A stretch of 64,000 nt of DNA from UBA2108 sp002713215 (GCA_937891015.1 CALAPY010000041.1:87639-151638), one strand, 5' to 3'; shown: positions 51,925 through 61,767, counted from the first letter of the stretch. The notes: generated from the letters alone by a model not told the origin. Numbers and translations are program-made.

Positions 51925-52863
51925 ATGATTTCAAAAAAGGACATAGAATTAGCTGCTACCAGAATTAAACCCTATGTGCATAATACACCTGTATTAAGCT
52001 CCTCCCAGCTAAATTCCCTCCTCGATTCGGAGGTCTATTTTAAATGTGAGAATTTTCAGAAAGTAGGAGCCTTTAAGGCACGCGGGGCCTTCAATTTTGC
52101 CCTCCAAACTCCAGAATCGTTAAGAAGCAAGGGATTATGTACGCATAGTTCCGGTAATCATGCTCAGGCTGTAGCATTAGCAGCTAAAACCCTTGGTACC
52201 ACAGCTTACATTGTTATGCCCAAAAATGCACCCCTGGTTAAAATTGATGCCGTTAAGTCCTACGGAGCTAAAATTACTTTTTGCGAACCCAATCTAAAAG
52301 CCAGAGAAACAACTTTAAACAATATCCAAACGGAAACAAATGCCGTATTCGTTCCTCCTTACGATCATGAATTTATTATTACCGGACAAGCAACTGCCGC
52401 AAAAGAATTAGTGGAATCATATCCCGGTTTAGACACCATCATTTGCCCGGTAGGTGGCGGCGGTCTATTGGCGGGGACGGCGCTTTCTGCCCTTCTCTTT
52501 GGGAACAATGTTAAAGTATTTGGCTCCGAGCCCTCTGGAGCCGATGACGCAAAACAAAGTTTTGATGCGGGTGAATTAATTCCTTCTGTTCAACCTGACA
52601 CAATAGCTGATGGCCTGTTGACATCACTTGGGACAACCAATTTCCCTATAATTCAAGAGCATGTTAAGGACATACTTACGGTTGATGATAGTGAAATTAT
52701 AACCGCCATGCGGCTAATCTGGGAACGAATGAAACTTATAATTGAACCTTCGGCTGCTGTACCCCTTGCCGCACTTATTAAAAACAAAAGCCAATTTAAT
52801 CATAGGAAGGTTGGAATAATTCTTAGTGGTGGAAACATTGATTTAGGTAAATCTTATTTCTAA
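51925..52863 (+). CDS. PLP-dependent serine/threonine dehydratase or serine racemase
   Basis: Fold-type II PLP enzyme of 312 residues. The PLP lysine is in KVGAFKARGAFN, the substrate loop in HSSGNHAQAVA and the phosphate loop in CPVGGGGLLAG. There is no C-terminal ACT domain, so it is not the biosynthetic, feedback-regulated threonine deaminase; degradative dehydratase or serine racemase is more likely. The gene stands alone between the repeat element and a DUF2911 gene. Confidence 0.87.
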   Translation: MISKKDIELAATRIKPYVHNTPVLSSSQLNSLLDSEVYFKCENFQKVGAFKARGAFNFALQTPESLRSKGLCTHSSGNHAQAVALAAKTLGTTAYIVMPKNAPLVKIDAVKSYGAKITFCEPNLKARETTLNNIQTETNAVFVPPYDHEFIITGQATAAKELVESYPGLDTIICPVGGGGLLAGTALSALLFGNNVKVFGSEPSGADDAKQSFDAGELIPSVQPDTIADGLLTSLGTTNFPIIQEHVKDILTVDDSEIITAMRLIWERMKLIIEPSAAVPLAALIKNKSQFNHRKVGIILSGGNIDLGKSYF

Positions 52864-52895
52864 TTTTCGTACCCTTGTATAAAATAAAATTCGTT

Positions 52896-53753
52896 ATGAA
52901 ATCTATATTATCCGTAAGTACCACTATTCTACTTTCAATGCTTTTTTCTACCGCTGTTTTTGCCCAGATAAAAACACCGGCTCCAAGTCCGGGAGCGACT
53001 GTTAGACAAGACCTGGGACTCTCAAAAGTTTCGATCAAATACTCCAGGCCAGGAATAAAAGGAAGAACCATTTATGGTGGGTTGGTACCCTTTGACAAAA
53101 TGTGGAGAACCGGTGCAAATGCAGCCACTACCATTAAGTTTTCCAGTGATGTAAAGGTTGAAGGTCAAGATTTGAAAGCAGGTAAATATGCCATACTTAC
53201 TATTCCTGGAAAAGATGAATGGACTATAATCTTCTCAAATAACTCCGCTACCAGGCCTCCCAATTACAAGCAGGAAGAAGATGCCCTTCGAATCACGGTT
53301 AAACCAACATCCTATTCAGAGAAAGTTGAAACTTTCACTTTTAACTTCACCGATGTAAAGGACAATTCGCTAAACGTTCAAATGCTTTGGGAAAACACAT
53401 CGGTTTCTTTTTCAGTTACTGTCGATGTGGACAGTGAAGTAATGAATATGATCGATAAAACCATGGCTGGGGTCAGTTCGCGTGATTATTATGCAGCTGC
53501 CAAATACTATTATAACAACGATAAAGATATAAAACAAGCGGTTACCTGGATTACAAAATCGGTTGAAATGGATCAGGAAAAACCAAAATTCTGGGTTGTT
53601 CACTGGCAAGCGCTTATTTATGCGAAAGCCGGAAAAAAAGCTGAAGCCATTAAAGCCGCAGAAAGGTCTAAGGAACTCTCGATTAAGGCAGAGTACGACG
53701 AATACGTAAAGAAGAATGAAGCTCTTCTAAAAGAACTAAAAGGCGGTAAATAA
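52896..53753 (+). CDS. DUF2911 protein
   Basis: Exported protein of 285 residues. Signal peptide (about 1-25, ending VFAQ) precedes a DUF2911 domain marked by SPGATVRQDLGLSKVSIKYS (split), YGGLVPFDKMWRTGANAATTI and KAGKYAILTIPGKDEWTIIFS. A helical TPR-like tail follows (about 205-285, WVVHWQALIYAKAGKKAEAI). DUF2911 has no assigned activity. The ATG at 52896 directly starts the signal peptide and is preferred over TTG 52875. Confidence 0.87.
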   Translation: MKSILSVSTTILLSMLFSTAVFAQIKTPAPSPGATVRQDLGLSKVSIKYSRPGIKGRTIYGGLVPFDKMWRTGANAATTIKFSSDVKVEGQDLKAGKYAILTIPGKDEWTIIFSNNSATRPPNYKQEEDALRITVKPTSYSEKVETFTFNFTDVKDNSLNVQMLWENTSVSFSVTVDVDSEVMNMIDKTMAGVSSRDYYAAAKYYYNNDKDIKQAVTWITKSVEMDQEKPKFWVVHWQALIYAKAGKKAEAIKAAERSKELSIKAEYDEYVKKNEALLKELKGGK

Positions 53754-53757
53754 AAGC

Positions 53758-54645
53758 GTGAAAAACCAACTTGCAGGAGTTGCCCTTCTATGGGCACTGT
53801 TTATGGTCTCTTGTGGTGGAGATCCCAATACTGCAATTTCGTTTGACAATACATCAATATCTTACTCAGAGAGCGGGCGCGGTGCTCCCGCTCTTGTTTT
53901 TGTACATGGTTGGTGTACCAATAAGAGCTATTGGGACAATCAGGTAGAGTATTTTAAGGGTAAACACAAAGTAATTACCATTGATTTAGCGGGTCATGGA
54001 ATGTCCGGTTCTATAAGAAGAAACTGGACTCCTGTCAATTTTGCCCGGGATGTTACGGCTGTCATTAATGAGCTGAACCTAAAAGATGTGGTCTTAATTG
54101 GTCACTCTATTTCAGAAGAAGTGATCGTTCGTGCGGCAAGAATGGAGCCCAAGAAAATAAAGGCCCTAATTGGAGTAGAAAACTTTAAGGATGTAGATCT
54201 TGAATTTAACGATTCAATTCAACAAGAAGCTGATCGTTTCTTTGAATTAATGGATCGGAATTTTGGTATTACTGCTGAACTTTATGCCAACGACTTTCTA
54301 TTTGCTCCATTTACCTCGGCTGAAGTGCGCAATCGGGTAATTAAGGATGTAAAGGCTGCCGATCCAAAGGTTGCCATTCCAATTCTAAAACTATTGTACA
54401 CCGATTATCAGGAGGATATCCGGTTTTTAAAACAAATGGTTGCACCAATTCACATAATCAATAGTAGCTATTGGCCAACGGATACTGCGGCATTGGGAGT
54501 AGCCTGTCCCTTAGGGTACAGCATCCGTTTTATGGACCAGGTAGGTCATTATCCAATGATAGAAAAGCCCGAGCGCTTTAATCAAATATTAGAGGAGACA
54601 CTAAAGGATATAGAAGAGGATCAGGCGAAGGCCAAAAATTCCTAG
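53758..54645 (+). CDS. alpha/beta-hydrolase lipoprotein
   Basis: Lipoprotein hydrolase of 295 residues; the signal peptide ends in FMVSC (Cys19). The fold is clear from VFVHGWCTNKSYWDNQ (oxyanion region), the nucleophile elbow GHSISEE and the catalytic His in QVGHYPMIEKPERF. The elbow departs from G-x-S-x-G: the second Gly is Ser. GTG start, four bases after the DUF2911 gene, so probably in the same transcript. Substrate unknown. Confidence 0.82.
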   Translation: MKNQLAGVALLWALFMVSCGGDPNTAISFDNTSISYSESGRGAPALVFVHGWCTNKSYWDNQVEYFKGKHKVITIDLAGHGMSGSIRRNWTPVNFARDVTAVINELNLKDVVLIGHSISEEVIVRAARMEPKKIKALIGVENFKDVDLEFNDSIQQEADRFFELMDRNFGITAELYANDFLFAPFTSAEVRNRVIKDVKAADPKVAIPILKLLYTDYQEDIRFLKQMVAPIHIINSSYWPTDTAALGVACPLGYSIRFMDQVGHYPMIEKPERFNQILEETLKDIEEDQAKAKNS

Positions 54646-54678
54646 GTTAAGAATAATTCTGTTTTGATTCATTTTTAG

Positions 54679-55224
54679 TTACACTGGTTCCAATGGCTCA
54701 AAAGGTTGATTGGGTAAATCGATGTTAATTCTATCCCCTGGTTTAATTATTCCTCCATTAACCACCACCGACATAATACCCGCTTTTCGGATTAAATTCC
54801 CCTTCTTATCAGCACCCAAAACGGCTTGCATTAAACCCTGTTGAATACCATTTAATTGATTACAAGGATTTCGAAGCCCGGTAACTTTTAATTTGCAATC
54901 GTCCCCAATTCTAAGAATGGTATTCCTAGGCAAATTCAAAAGGTCTATTCCCTGAGTAGTAATGTTTTCTCCCATTTCACCGTGTGAAATATGAAATCCC
55001 TTTTCTCCTAACTCTTTGTAGAGTTCCGTGTGGATTAGATGAACCTGTCTTAAATTCTCCTTATGGGGATCCTTTCTTGCTAAATAACGATGCTTCACTT
55101 CAGTACCACTATGAACATCACCCTTAATACCAATCCCTTTAATTAGTTCAATGCTTCCCACATTTGGTTTAGCCATAGAATGGCTTCCACTTTTACAGAC
55201 AGCAATTACCGAAGGTTTTGACAT
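54679..55224 (-). CDS. MOSC-domain protein
   Basis: Protein of 181 residues with a MOSC domain like YiiM/MOCS C-terminal regions: GDVHSGTEVKHR, HISHGEMGENITTQGIDL, and the conserved Cys in LRNPCNQLNG. MOSC domains bind molybdenum cofactor or handle its sulfur; N-hydroxylated-base reduction is one known activity. It is 12 bases after mgtE and is the last gene of the leftward group. Confidence 0.85.
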   Translation of the reverse strand: MSKPSVIAVCKSGSHSMAKPNVGSIELIKGIGIKGDVHSGTEVKHRYLARKDPHKENLRQVHLIHTELYKELGEKGFHISHGEMGENITTQGIDLLNLPRNTILRIGDDCKLKVTGLRNPCNQLNGIQQGLMQAVLGADKKGNLIRKAGIMSVVVNGGIIKPGDRINIDLPNQPFEPLEPV

Positions 55225-55236
55225 GATACTAGTATT

Positions 55237-56592
55237 TTACATTCCATACATCATCCTACCAATGGCAAAATAAATGAGGAGGCCGGTAATATCGTTAACC
55301 GTGGTAATGAATGGTCCTGTTGCCAAAGCCGGATCAACCTTATACTTGTCCAGTACCATAGGCACCAGGGTTCCAAAAAGTGCCGCAAAAACAATTACGG
55401 CCAATAGCGCCAAACTGACTGTATAGCTCAACTCGTTTGAACTACTATATACTGTATTGTATATGAATAACATTACAGAACAGACTGCTGCATTAATCAG
55501 GGCCACCGTAAATTCCTTGAATAATTGTTGGCCCAGACCTCCTAATCCCAAGGTGTTATTTGCCAACCCCTTTACCACTATCGCTGAAGACTGAACTCCA
55601 ACATTACCGGCCATTGCAGCAACTAATGGAATAAAAAAGGCCATCTCGGGGTATACGTGAAGTTCACTTTCATAAATGGCAATAACCCGGGCTCCAAGAA
55701 TCCCTCCTAGTAGTCCAAGAATTAACCACGGCAATCGGGCTCGGGTAATCATCCAAACGCTGTCTGTCGATTCAATATCTTCTGATAGCCCGGACGCCAT
55801 TTGATAATCTTTTTCTGCTTCCTCCGAAAGAACATCAACAGCATCGTCAATAGTAATCCTACCCACAAGCCTTCCCAGATCATCAACTACCGGAAGAGCC
55901 ACCAGGTCATATTTCTTCATAATATGCGCAACCTCCTCCTGGTTATCAGTTGCCTTTACCGACTTAATTCCGTGAACATAGAGGTTCTCGATCTTGGCGT
56001 TGGTCTTAGATACAAGTAACTTTTTTAAGGATAATCGGCCCAATAGTCGCTGATTGTTATCGATAACGTAAACCGTATAAATCTGTTCAACCTCATCGGC
56101 TTGCTTTCGTAGCTCTACCAATGCATCCTTAACCGATAAGTTGGAATCAATTGAAACCAATTCCTTGGCCATAATTGCACCGGCTGTACCTTCTTCATAA
56201 TTGAGAAGGTCCACAATATCACCTGCTTGCTGTAAATCATCAAGCAATCCAATAACCTCCTCCTTCTTCTCCTCCGGAAGTTCCTGGAGAAGATCCACCG
56301 CATCATCGGAATCCAGATTCTCAATAAATGTTTCGGCAATCTCGGTAGGCGAATACTCTTCCAGGATTTGCCTTTGATCCTCTTCATCCAAGTCCGCTAC
56401 AGCTTCAGATGCTTTTTCAGCATCTACATATTGCAGCAACCGCTTGGCCTGTTGAGAAGGTAGGTCATTTAATATTTCCGCTATATCAGCAGGATGTAGC
56501 TCACCTATTAGATCAAGAATACGAATCTCATCAGAAGAGTCAATCGCTTCTTTAAGCTCAGTGATAAATTCCCTGGTGAGTTCAAATTGCAT
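55237..56592 (-). CDS. mgtE: MgtE magnesium transporter
   Basis: Mg2+ channel/transporter of 451 residues. The cytosolic N domain (ELHPADIAEILNDLP, repeated helices to about 130) is followed by two CBS domains (about 135-255, with VYVIDNNQRLLGRLSLKKLL) and a five-helix pore domain that includes RLPWLILGLLGGILGARVI (shortened) and AAMAGNVGVQSSAIVVKGLA. N and CBS domains gate the pore by Mg2+ level. The ATG at 56592 is chosen over an upstream start. A promoter candidate lies within the end of rsmA. Confidence 0.94.
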   Translation of the reverse strand: MQFELTREFITELKEAIDSSDEIRILDLIGELHPADIAEILNDLPSQQAKRLLQYVDAEKASEAVADLDEEDQRQILEEYSPTEIAETFIENLDSDDAVDLLQELPEEKKEEVIGLLDDLQQAGDIVDLLNYEEGTAGAIMAKELVSIDSNLSVKDALVELRKQADEVEQIYTVYVIDNNQRLLGRLSLKKLLVSKTNAKIENLYVHGIKSVKATDNQEEVAHIMKKYDLVALPVVDDLGRLVGRITIDDAVDVLSEEAEKDYQMASGLSEDIESTDSVWMITRARLPWLILGLLGGILGARVIAIYESELHVYPEMAFFIPLVAAMAGNVGVQSSAIVVKGLANNTLGLGGLGQQLFKEFTVALINAAVCSVMLFIYNTVYSSSNELSYTVSLALLAVIVFAALFGTLVPMVLDKYKVDPALATGPFITTVNDITGLLIYFAIGRMMYGM

Positions 56593-56635
56593 AATCCTAC
56601 AAATCAAGCTAAAAGACGCTTAGCCTCTTAGATCG

Positions 56636-56667
56636 CAAATGTAAAATTTCTGCTATGACTTTTCCAA
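56636..56667 (-). promoter_or_regulatory. candidate promoter of mgtE
   Basis: On the minus strand TTG (plus CAA 56665-56667), 21 bases, TACATTTG (56643-56636), about 44 bases before the mgtE ATG and overlapping the rsmA stop region. The -7 box is exact; spacing is one base long. Confidence 0.45.
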
Positions 56668-57420
56668 CAATGCGGCAAGCTCTTCAAACTGATGAACGGA
56701 AAGCTGTTCGGCTCTTTTATCAAGGAACGGAATATCGTCCTTGTTTTTATCAACCAGTAATGGTTTTAGTGCGTTCCGGAGTGTCTTTCTCCTCTGATTA
56801 AAAGCAGTTTTTACAACTGTTTTAAAAAAAGGAGTTGAGCATTTAAGGTCTTCGACTTGGTTTCTTACTAATTTAATCACACCTGATTCTACCTTCGGGG
56901 GAGGATAAAAGGATCCGGGAGGAACGGAGAACAAATAGTCTATTTTATAAAATGCCTGAAGCAAAACACTTAAGATTCCATATTGTTTATTTCCCGGACC
57001 AGATGCAATTCTTTTGGCTACCTCTTTTTGAAACATTCCGACAACCTGGGGAACAACATCCTTGTTGTCGTATACTTTGAATAGAATTTGAGTTGAGATA
57101 TTATAGGGGAAATTGCCAATGATGTGAATGGGTTGTTTGAAACGATCCCATAAATCGATCTTAAGAAAATCCTCATTAAGAATACGGTTCTTCAATTCAG
57201 GATAATGCTCATTCAGGTATTCTACCGATTCATTATCAATTTCGCAGAGGTTGAGCTTATAATCTTCTTCGATTAAGAATCGGGTTAATACACCCGTTCC
57301 AGGCCCAATTTCAAGAACCAGGTCGTTTGAACCACAATTTAAAGCATCAGCAATTCGGAAAGAAATGGAATCGTCGGTCAAAAAATGCTGGCCGAGGTGC
57401 TTTTTTGGCCTAACTCCCAT
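56653..57420 (-). CDS. rsmA: 16S rRNA dimethyladenosine transferase
   Basis: Dimethylates two adjacent adenosines near the 3' end of 16S rRNA. The 255 residues have PKKHLGQHFLTDD at the N-terminus, the SAM motif VLEIGPGTGVLT, the catalytic GNFPYNIS and the C-terminal FNQRRKTLRNAL. The ATG overlaps the stop of the DUF4286 gene by one base. Confidence 0.96.
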   Translation of the reverse strand: MGVRPKKHLGQHFLTDDSISFRIADALNCGSNDLVLEIGPGTGVLTRFLIEEDYKLNLCEIDNESVEYLNEHYPELKNRILNEDFLKIDLWDRFKQPIHIIGNFPYNISTQILFKVYDNKDVVPQVVGMFQKEVAKRIASGPGNKQYGILSVLLQAFYKIDYLFSVPPGSFYPPPKVESGVIKLVRNQVEDLKCSTPFFKTVVKTAFNQRRKTLRNALKPLLVDKNKDDIPFLDKRAEQLSVHQFEELAALLEKS

Positions 57421-57719
57421 TATACCTCTTCCAACAGCGTCCTAAATGCTACAAATTTTCCTTCGTAGCGGCTGGTATGTTCCTTTTGCAATGAAGGTGC
57501 ATGGTTTTTTTGATATTCGTCCAGTTTCTCCCAAGATGTAGTGCGGTATTGGATGGAATAGGTTACTCCGTCTTCTTCGTCAACAAGTACCTTCATCATT
57601 TTGTTGTCTTCGAAAAGCCCGGTGTTAAGAACATCCGGAATGTGTACTTCTTTCATCCAGGCAAGCCATTCGTCATGAATTGAATGCTCGATTTTAACGG
57701 TTACGTTGTAAACTATCAT
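57420..57719 (-). CDS. DUF4286 family protein
   Basis: Small soluble protein of 99 residues: VYNVTVKIEHSIHDEWLAWM, then KEVHIPDVLNTGLF and FVAFRTLLEEV at the end, matching DUF4286, a ferredoxin-like (dimeric alpha/beta barrel) family of Bacteroidota. Frequently next to rsmA. Function unknown. Two bases after the TPR gene. Confidence 0.85.
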   Translation of the reverse strand: MIVYNVTVKIEHSIHDEWLAWMKEVHIPDVLNTGLFEDNKMMKVLVDEEDGVTYSIQYRTTSWEKLDEYQKNHAPSLQKEHTSRYEGKFVAFRTLLEEV

Positions 57720-57721
57720 TC

Positions 57722-59548
57722 TTAATTAATTTGATCTCCTCTGAGTTTTCTATAGCGCTTTCTTGCTTCAGTGGCATATAAGCTATCCTTGTAATCCAAC
57801 AGGATTACCTGGTACAATTCCTTGGCTTTTTCATGATCCGCAAATTGATGTTCGTTAAGCTCTGCCAACTTAAAAATGGCCTTATCGGCCAGTATATCAT
57901 AGCTATAGGCGGCTACAATGCTCTCCAAAAATTGAGCTGCACCTTTATAGTCTTGCTTTTTAAACGCTATTTCATACCTCAGGTAAAGAATATCATCCGC
58001 CAATGCATGACCAGGATATTGGTTATCAATCGAGTCTAATTTTATCACCGCTTCATCGACTTTGTTTTGTAAAATCAACAGGTCAGCATCGGCGTATAAT
58101 TTAATGGGTTTAGTTGTTGTATCTACCGTTGAGTTATCAGTAATTAGAATTGATAATTGCATTGCATCATTGGCTATCAATTTCGATGTTGACCCTTTAA
58201 GTACATCAAGTTGTGCTTTGGCCAAAGAAAAGTTTCCTGTATAGAAATTTATTCTTGCTCCTTTATACTTGGCAATTTCTCCCAATCGGTCATATTTAAA
58301 CGCCTTATCAACCTGACCATAAGCCAGGGAAGCATCCCATATATATCCTGCAGCTAAAAGCGCATCTCCGTATTCAAGTTTTATATAGGCTCGATCCTGT
58401 TCGTTCACGCCCGGAATTTCCAATGCTTCTTCAAAGGTATTTAGCGCTGAATCCAGTTCATGCTGATAAAATGCCTGGATACTGCCTTTTTCTTTTAACA
58501 GGCTTACGGTACTCACATTTTTTCCAAGTTCATCGAGCGTTTGGTTGTAATCGTTAAGCAATAGGAGTACATCTTCGGTAGAATAATTCCCCTGTCGGGT
58601 GATTTTTTGATTTCTACTTTCTAAAATAAGAACCCGGGCATCAATGTAAAATGGCTTATCCCTTCCCAAGTCAATTACATACTGGCTGGCCTCAATTGCC
58701 AAATCGTATTGTTCATTATTTAGCAAGGTTTCTCCTAATGCAAAAACAAGCTGGCCCTGTACTCTTTTTCTTTTATCCAGTGATTTTGTTTGTATATACG
58801 CACCCTTCCAATTTCCTTCCTGCTGGTACAACCAAAGCAACAGCTCGGAGTAAAGAGTCTGATTTGGATGCTGGTTTATTTTTCGGATTAATTCACTTTT
58901 AAGGGCTCTATTTTGTGGTGTATCCTTTTCATAAGAGGCATATTTGGTTAAGGAGCTTTGGACCGCACCCAGGTAGCCTGGATTTATTTCAAGCATTCCC
59001 AACAACTGAGCAACCATGTTATCATAATCCCCCATTTGAGCATAAACCTCGGCTAACTCAATATTAAAAGGGTAATTTCCCTGCATAGAAGTCGCTCCCT
59101 TTTTGTAGGTTAGGAGAGCTAGTTCATATTCTTCAATATTTACAAAGGCCATGGCCAGTTCATTGATGGGTTGATAGGCCGGAATGGCTTTATCGATTAG
59201 TTTTCGATATTCTTTTTTTGCCTGTTTCTCGTTGCCTTGTTTGGTATAAACAACCCCCAAATCAACACGTACTTTGTAGTCTTGCGGATTTATTCTTGAA
59301 TGTCCTTTTACCAATTTTTCGGCAACATCATAGTCTTCCAGAATCAACAAGCACTTAAGGAAATAGTTATAGTGAAAAGTAGAATGGTCATTGTAATAAA
59401 GCCGCTTGTAATACATAGCTGCTTTATCATATTCCTTGTTTTGATAGTAGTGGGCAGCTAGCTGACTATCGGTTGTTGCCTGGGAATAGGTTGTTACTGG
59501 TAAACCCAGCACCATCAGATACAATCCTATGCCCAATAACCATTTCAT
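57722..59548 (-). CDS. exported TPR-repeat protein
   Basis: Protein of 608 residues with signal peptide (MKWLLGIGLYLMVLGLPVTTYSQ, cut near 22) and tetratricopeptide-type helices over the full length; the end (YSYDILADKAIFKLAELNEH, DYKDSLYATEARKRYRKLRG) resembles BamD/YfgM-like outer-membrane TPR modules. A periplasmic or outer-membrane scaffold is likely. It begins at the stop of the upstream lipoprotein gene (one-base overlap). Confidence 0.82.
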   Translation of the reverse strand: MKWLLGIGLYLMVLGLPVTTYSQATTDSQLAAHYYQNKEYDKAAMYYKRLYYNDHSTFHYNYFLKCLLILEDYDVAEKLVKGHSRINPQDYKVRVDLGVVYTKQGNEKQAKKEYRKLIDKAIPAYQPINELAMAFVNIEEYELALLTYKKGATSMQGNYPFNIELAEVYAQMGDYDNMVAQLLGMLEINPGYLGAVQSSLTKYASYEKDTPQNRALKSELIRKINQHPNQTLYSELLLWLYQQEGNWKGAYIQTKSLDKRKRVQGQLVFALGETLLNNEQYDLAIEASQYVIDLGRDKPFYIDARVLILESRNQKITRQGNYSTEDVLLLLNDYNQTLDELGKNVSTVSLLKEKGSIQAFYQHELDSALNTFEEALEIPGVNEQDRAYIKLEYGDALLAAGYIWDASLAYGQVDKAFKYDRLGEIAKYKGARINFYTGNFSLAKAQLDVLKGSTSKLIANDAMQLSILITDNSTVDTTTKPIKLYADADLLILQNKVDEAVIKLDSIDNQYPGHALADDILYLRYEIAFKKQDYKGAAQFLESIVAAYSYDILADKAIFKLAELNEHQFADHEKAKELYQVILLDYKDSLYATEARKRYRKLRGDQIN

Positions 59549-60090
59549 TAATACCCTTCTTCTTCTTTAATTACCTGAATTAATGAATCAATAGAAGGTC
59601 GACGGCTTGAATAACCACTTTCAATATTTTCAAACCAAATTTTCAAACTGCTATTACTTTCCAATAAACGGTTAACAGCTTCGGTCTCCGCAGGTAAATA
59701 CATGGCCAATAAACCTGAGTCCATTACACCACTATTGAGATCCGATTTTAGGTTTAGCAACTGCTTTTTACTGTATGCTATATCGTCCTTTTGCGCATTA
59801 TAGTTTTTTTCAAACTTGTAAATCGATTTAACCAAACGGTGATAAACATCGACCTTGGTTGCTAAGTCCAACGTCATCGTATCCTTATACTCCTGTTGAA
59901 TAAACTTTACATCAAAGGTTATGGTATCAACATAGGAGGTTATTCCATTAATGTTCACTGACGAAAGCTCTTCGTCCGCTTGTTTAACCTTAACTAAAAG
60001 TGAATCAACTATTTTAATGGACTCCTCATTTGGGTTAGAACTGCAACCCATCAATGCACCTGCTAATATAAGAGCTATAAATTTTTTCAT
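59548..60090 (-). CDS. helical lipoprotein of the serS operon
   Basis: Lipoprotein of 180 residues; the signal peptide ends in ALMGC (Cys16) then SSNPNEES. The remainder is helical and charged (YHRLVKSIYKFEKNYNAQKD, SKKQLLNLKSDLNSGV), likely a coiled coil. I do not recognise a named family. It lies eight bases after serS and overlaps the TPR gene by one base, so the lipoprotein and the TPR protein are probably partners. Confidence 0.75.
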   Translation of the reverse strand: MKKFIALILAGALMGCSSNPNEESIKIVDSLLVKVKQADEELSSVNINGITSYVDTITFDVKFIQQEYKDTMTLDLATKVDVYHRLVKSIYKFEKNYNAQKDDIAYSKKQLLNLKSDLNSGVMDSGLLAMYLPAETEAVNRLLESNSSLKIWFENIESGYSSRRPSIDSLIQVIKEEEGY

Positions 60091-60098
60091 TATTAATA

Positions 60099-61367
60099 TT
60101 AATTCAGTATATCAAATTTTAAATACTTCTGAATGCATTCTGGAATTACAATTCCCTCTTCAGTCTGATAATTTTCAATAATTGCTGCCATAATTCTTGG
60201 TAAAGCCATTGCACTTCCATTCAATGTATGTACCAATTGAGTTTTTCCATTGCTATCCTTAAATCGGCATTTCATTCTATTTGCCTGAAAAGAAGCAAAG
60301 TTACTCACCGAACTTACTTCCAACCAACGCTCTTGAGCCGCACTCCAGACTTCAAAGTCATAGGTTAAAGCTGACGCAAAACCTAAATCTCCACCACACA
60401 ATCGGACCACCCGATAATGGAGGCCCAATTTCTCCAATAATCCTTTAACATGGGTCACCATTTCTTCTAAAATTTCAAAAGATTTGTTAGGATGAACGAT
60501 TTGGACTATTTCCACCTTCTCAAATTGATGCAATCGGTTTAATCCTCTTACATCCTTTCCATAACTTCCGGCCTCTCTTCTAAAGCATGGTGAAAATGCC
60601 ACATTCTTTAACGGAAAATCTGCTTCTTTAATTATAGTGTCTCTATAAATATTAGTTATAGGTACTTCGGCAGTGGGGATTAAATATAAGTGGTCTCTTT
60701 CGGTATGGTACATTTGCCCATCTTTATCAGGCAGCTGCCCCGTACCATATCCACTTGCTTCATTGATTAAAAAAGGAGGATTAATTTCTTCATACCCATG
60801 ATCTTCAGCTTCATCTAAAAAGAATTGAACAAGGGCTCGCTGTAATTTTGCCCCTTTGCCCCGATAAACAGGAAAACCTGCCCCGGTTATTTTTACGCCA
60901 AGCTCCCAATCAATTATACCGTATTCGCGGGCTAACACCCAGTGTTCCTTATTTTGGCTGAGGTTTGGTTTTTCTCCCCATTTACTAATCTCCACATTAT
61001 CGGAATCGTCTTTACCCGGAGCGATAGATTCGTGAGGAACATTTGGAATCTGATACATTAGTTCCAACAACTCTTCATCCAGACGGTTTACTTCTTCGTG
61101 AAGCAGCTTGTTGTCTTCCTTCAGTGATCCTGCTTTTTCTCTTAGTGCATTTCCTTCTTCCTTGTTACCAGCCTTAAATAAATCACCAATTTCTTTTGAA
61201 CTTATGTGGATGGCATGCTGATTATCCTCATAACGTTTTTGTACTTCCCGCTTTCTTTTGTCAACGGCAAGTATCTTTTCTACTACATGCTCAACGTCTA
61301 CGTTTCTCAACTTCATTCGTTGAACAATTTCTTCGTGGTTTTCTCTAATGTTTGAAATCAAAAGCAT
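60099..61367 (-). CDS. serS: seryl-tRNA synthetase
   Basis: Class II synthetase of 422 residues. The N-terminal coiled-coil tRNA-binding arm (about 30-105) is followed by the catalytic core: TAEVPITNIYRD, motif 2 FSPCFRREAGSYGKDVRGL (shortened) and motif 3 LNGSAMALPRIMAAIIENYQ. Leads the leftward group serS-lipoprotein-TPR-DUF4286-rsmA-(mgtE-MOSC). No TAnnTTTG promoter match was found upstream. Confidence 0.97.
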   Translation of the reverse strand: MLLISNIRENHEEIVQRMKLRNVDVEHVVEKILAVDKRKREVQKRYEDNQHAIHISSKEIGDLFKAGNKEEGNALREKAGSLKEDNKLLHEEVNRLDEELLELMYQIPNVPHESIAPGKDDSDNVEISKWGEKPNLSQNKEHWVLAREYGIIDWELGVKITGAGFPVYRGKGAKLQRALVQFFLDEAEDHGYEEINPPFLINEASGYGTGQLPDKDGQMYHTERDHLYLIPTAEVPITNIYRDTIIKEADFPLKNVAFSPCFRREAGSYGKDVRGLNRLHQFEKVEIVQIVHPNKSFEILEEMVTHVKGLLEKLGLHYRVVRLCGGDLGFASALTYDFEVWSAAQERWLEVSSVSNFASFQANRMKCRFKDSNGKTQLVHTLNGSAMALPRIMAAIIENYQTEEGIVIPECIQKYLKFDILN

Positions 61368-61412
61368 GATGCAATTTTATTAATTGGAATCTTTTCTACC
61401 TGTTTATCGATC

Positions 61413-61449
61413 AAAAAAAATCCCGCCTAGGCCGAGCCAAGGAGGGATT
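61413..61449 (-). terminator. intrinsic terminator after rpmA
   Basis: On the minus strand AATCCCTCCT pairs with AGGCGGGATT (one mismatch) and is followed by eight T. It ends the rplU-rpmA transcript before serS. Confidence 0.82.
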
Positions 61450-61475
61450 CTAATCCATTTTATGACGTAGCCAGC

Positions 61476-61736
61476 CTATCCCTGAACAGGATCAACCGAA
61501 ACGTACGATCTATTGTCTTGTTTTTTCTGGAAAACAACTTTTCCATCTATAAGTGCAAAAATGGTGTGATCTTTTCCAAGACCTACATTTCTACCTACTT
61601 TATATTTAGTTCCTCTCTGACGGATAATGATGTTACCTGCTTTGGCAAGTTGACCACCACTTAGTTTTACTCCGAGTCGTTTACTTTCCGATTCGCGACC
61701 GTTTTTCGAGCTACCTACACCTTTCTTATGAGCCAT
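61476..61736 (-). CDS. rpmA: 50S ribosomal protein L27
   Basis: Large-subunit protein of 86 residues with MAHKKGVGSSKNGRESESKR, IIRQRGTKYKVGRNVG and KDHTIFALIDGKVVF. It follows rplU, the universal L21-L27 pair. The N-terminus begins MAHKKG with no cleavable extension of the Firmicutes type. Confidence 0.97.
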   Translation of the reverse strand: MAHKKGVGSSKNGRESESKRLGVKLSGGQLAKAGNIIIRQRGTKYKVGRNVGLGKDHTIFALIDGKVVFQKKQDNRSYVSVDPVQG

Positions 61737-61767
61737 GAGTTAATATTATTAAGCTGCTAACAGCTGA

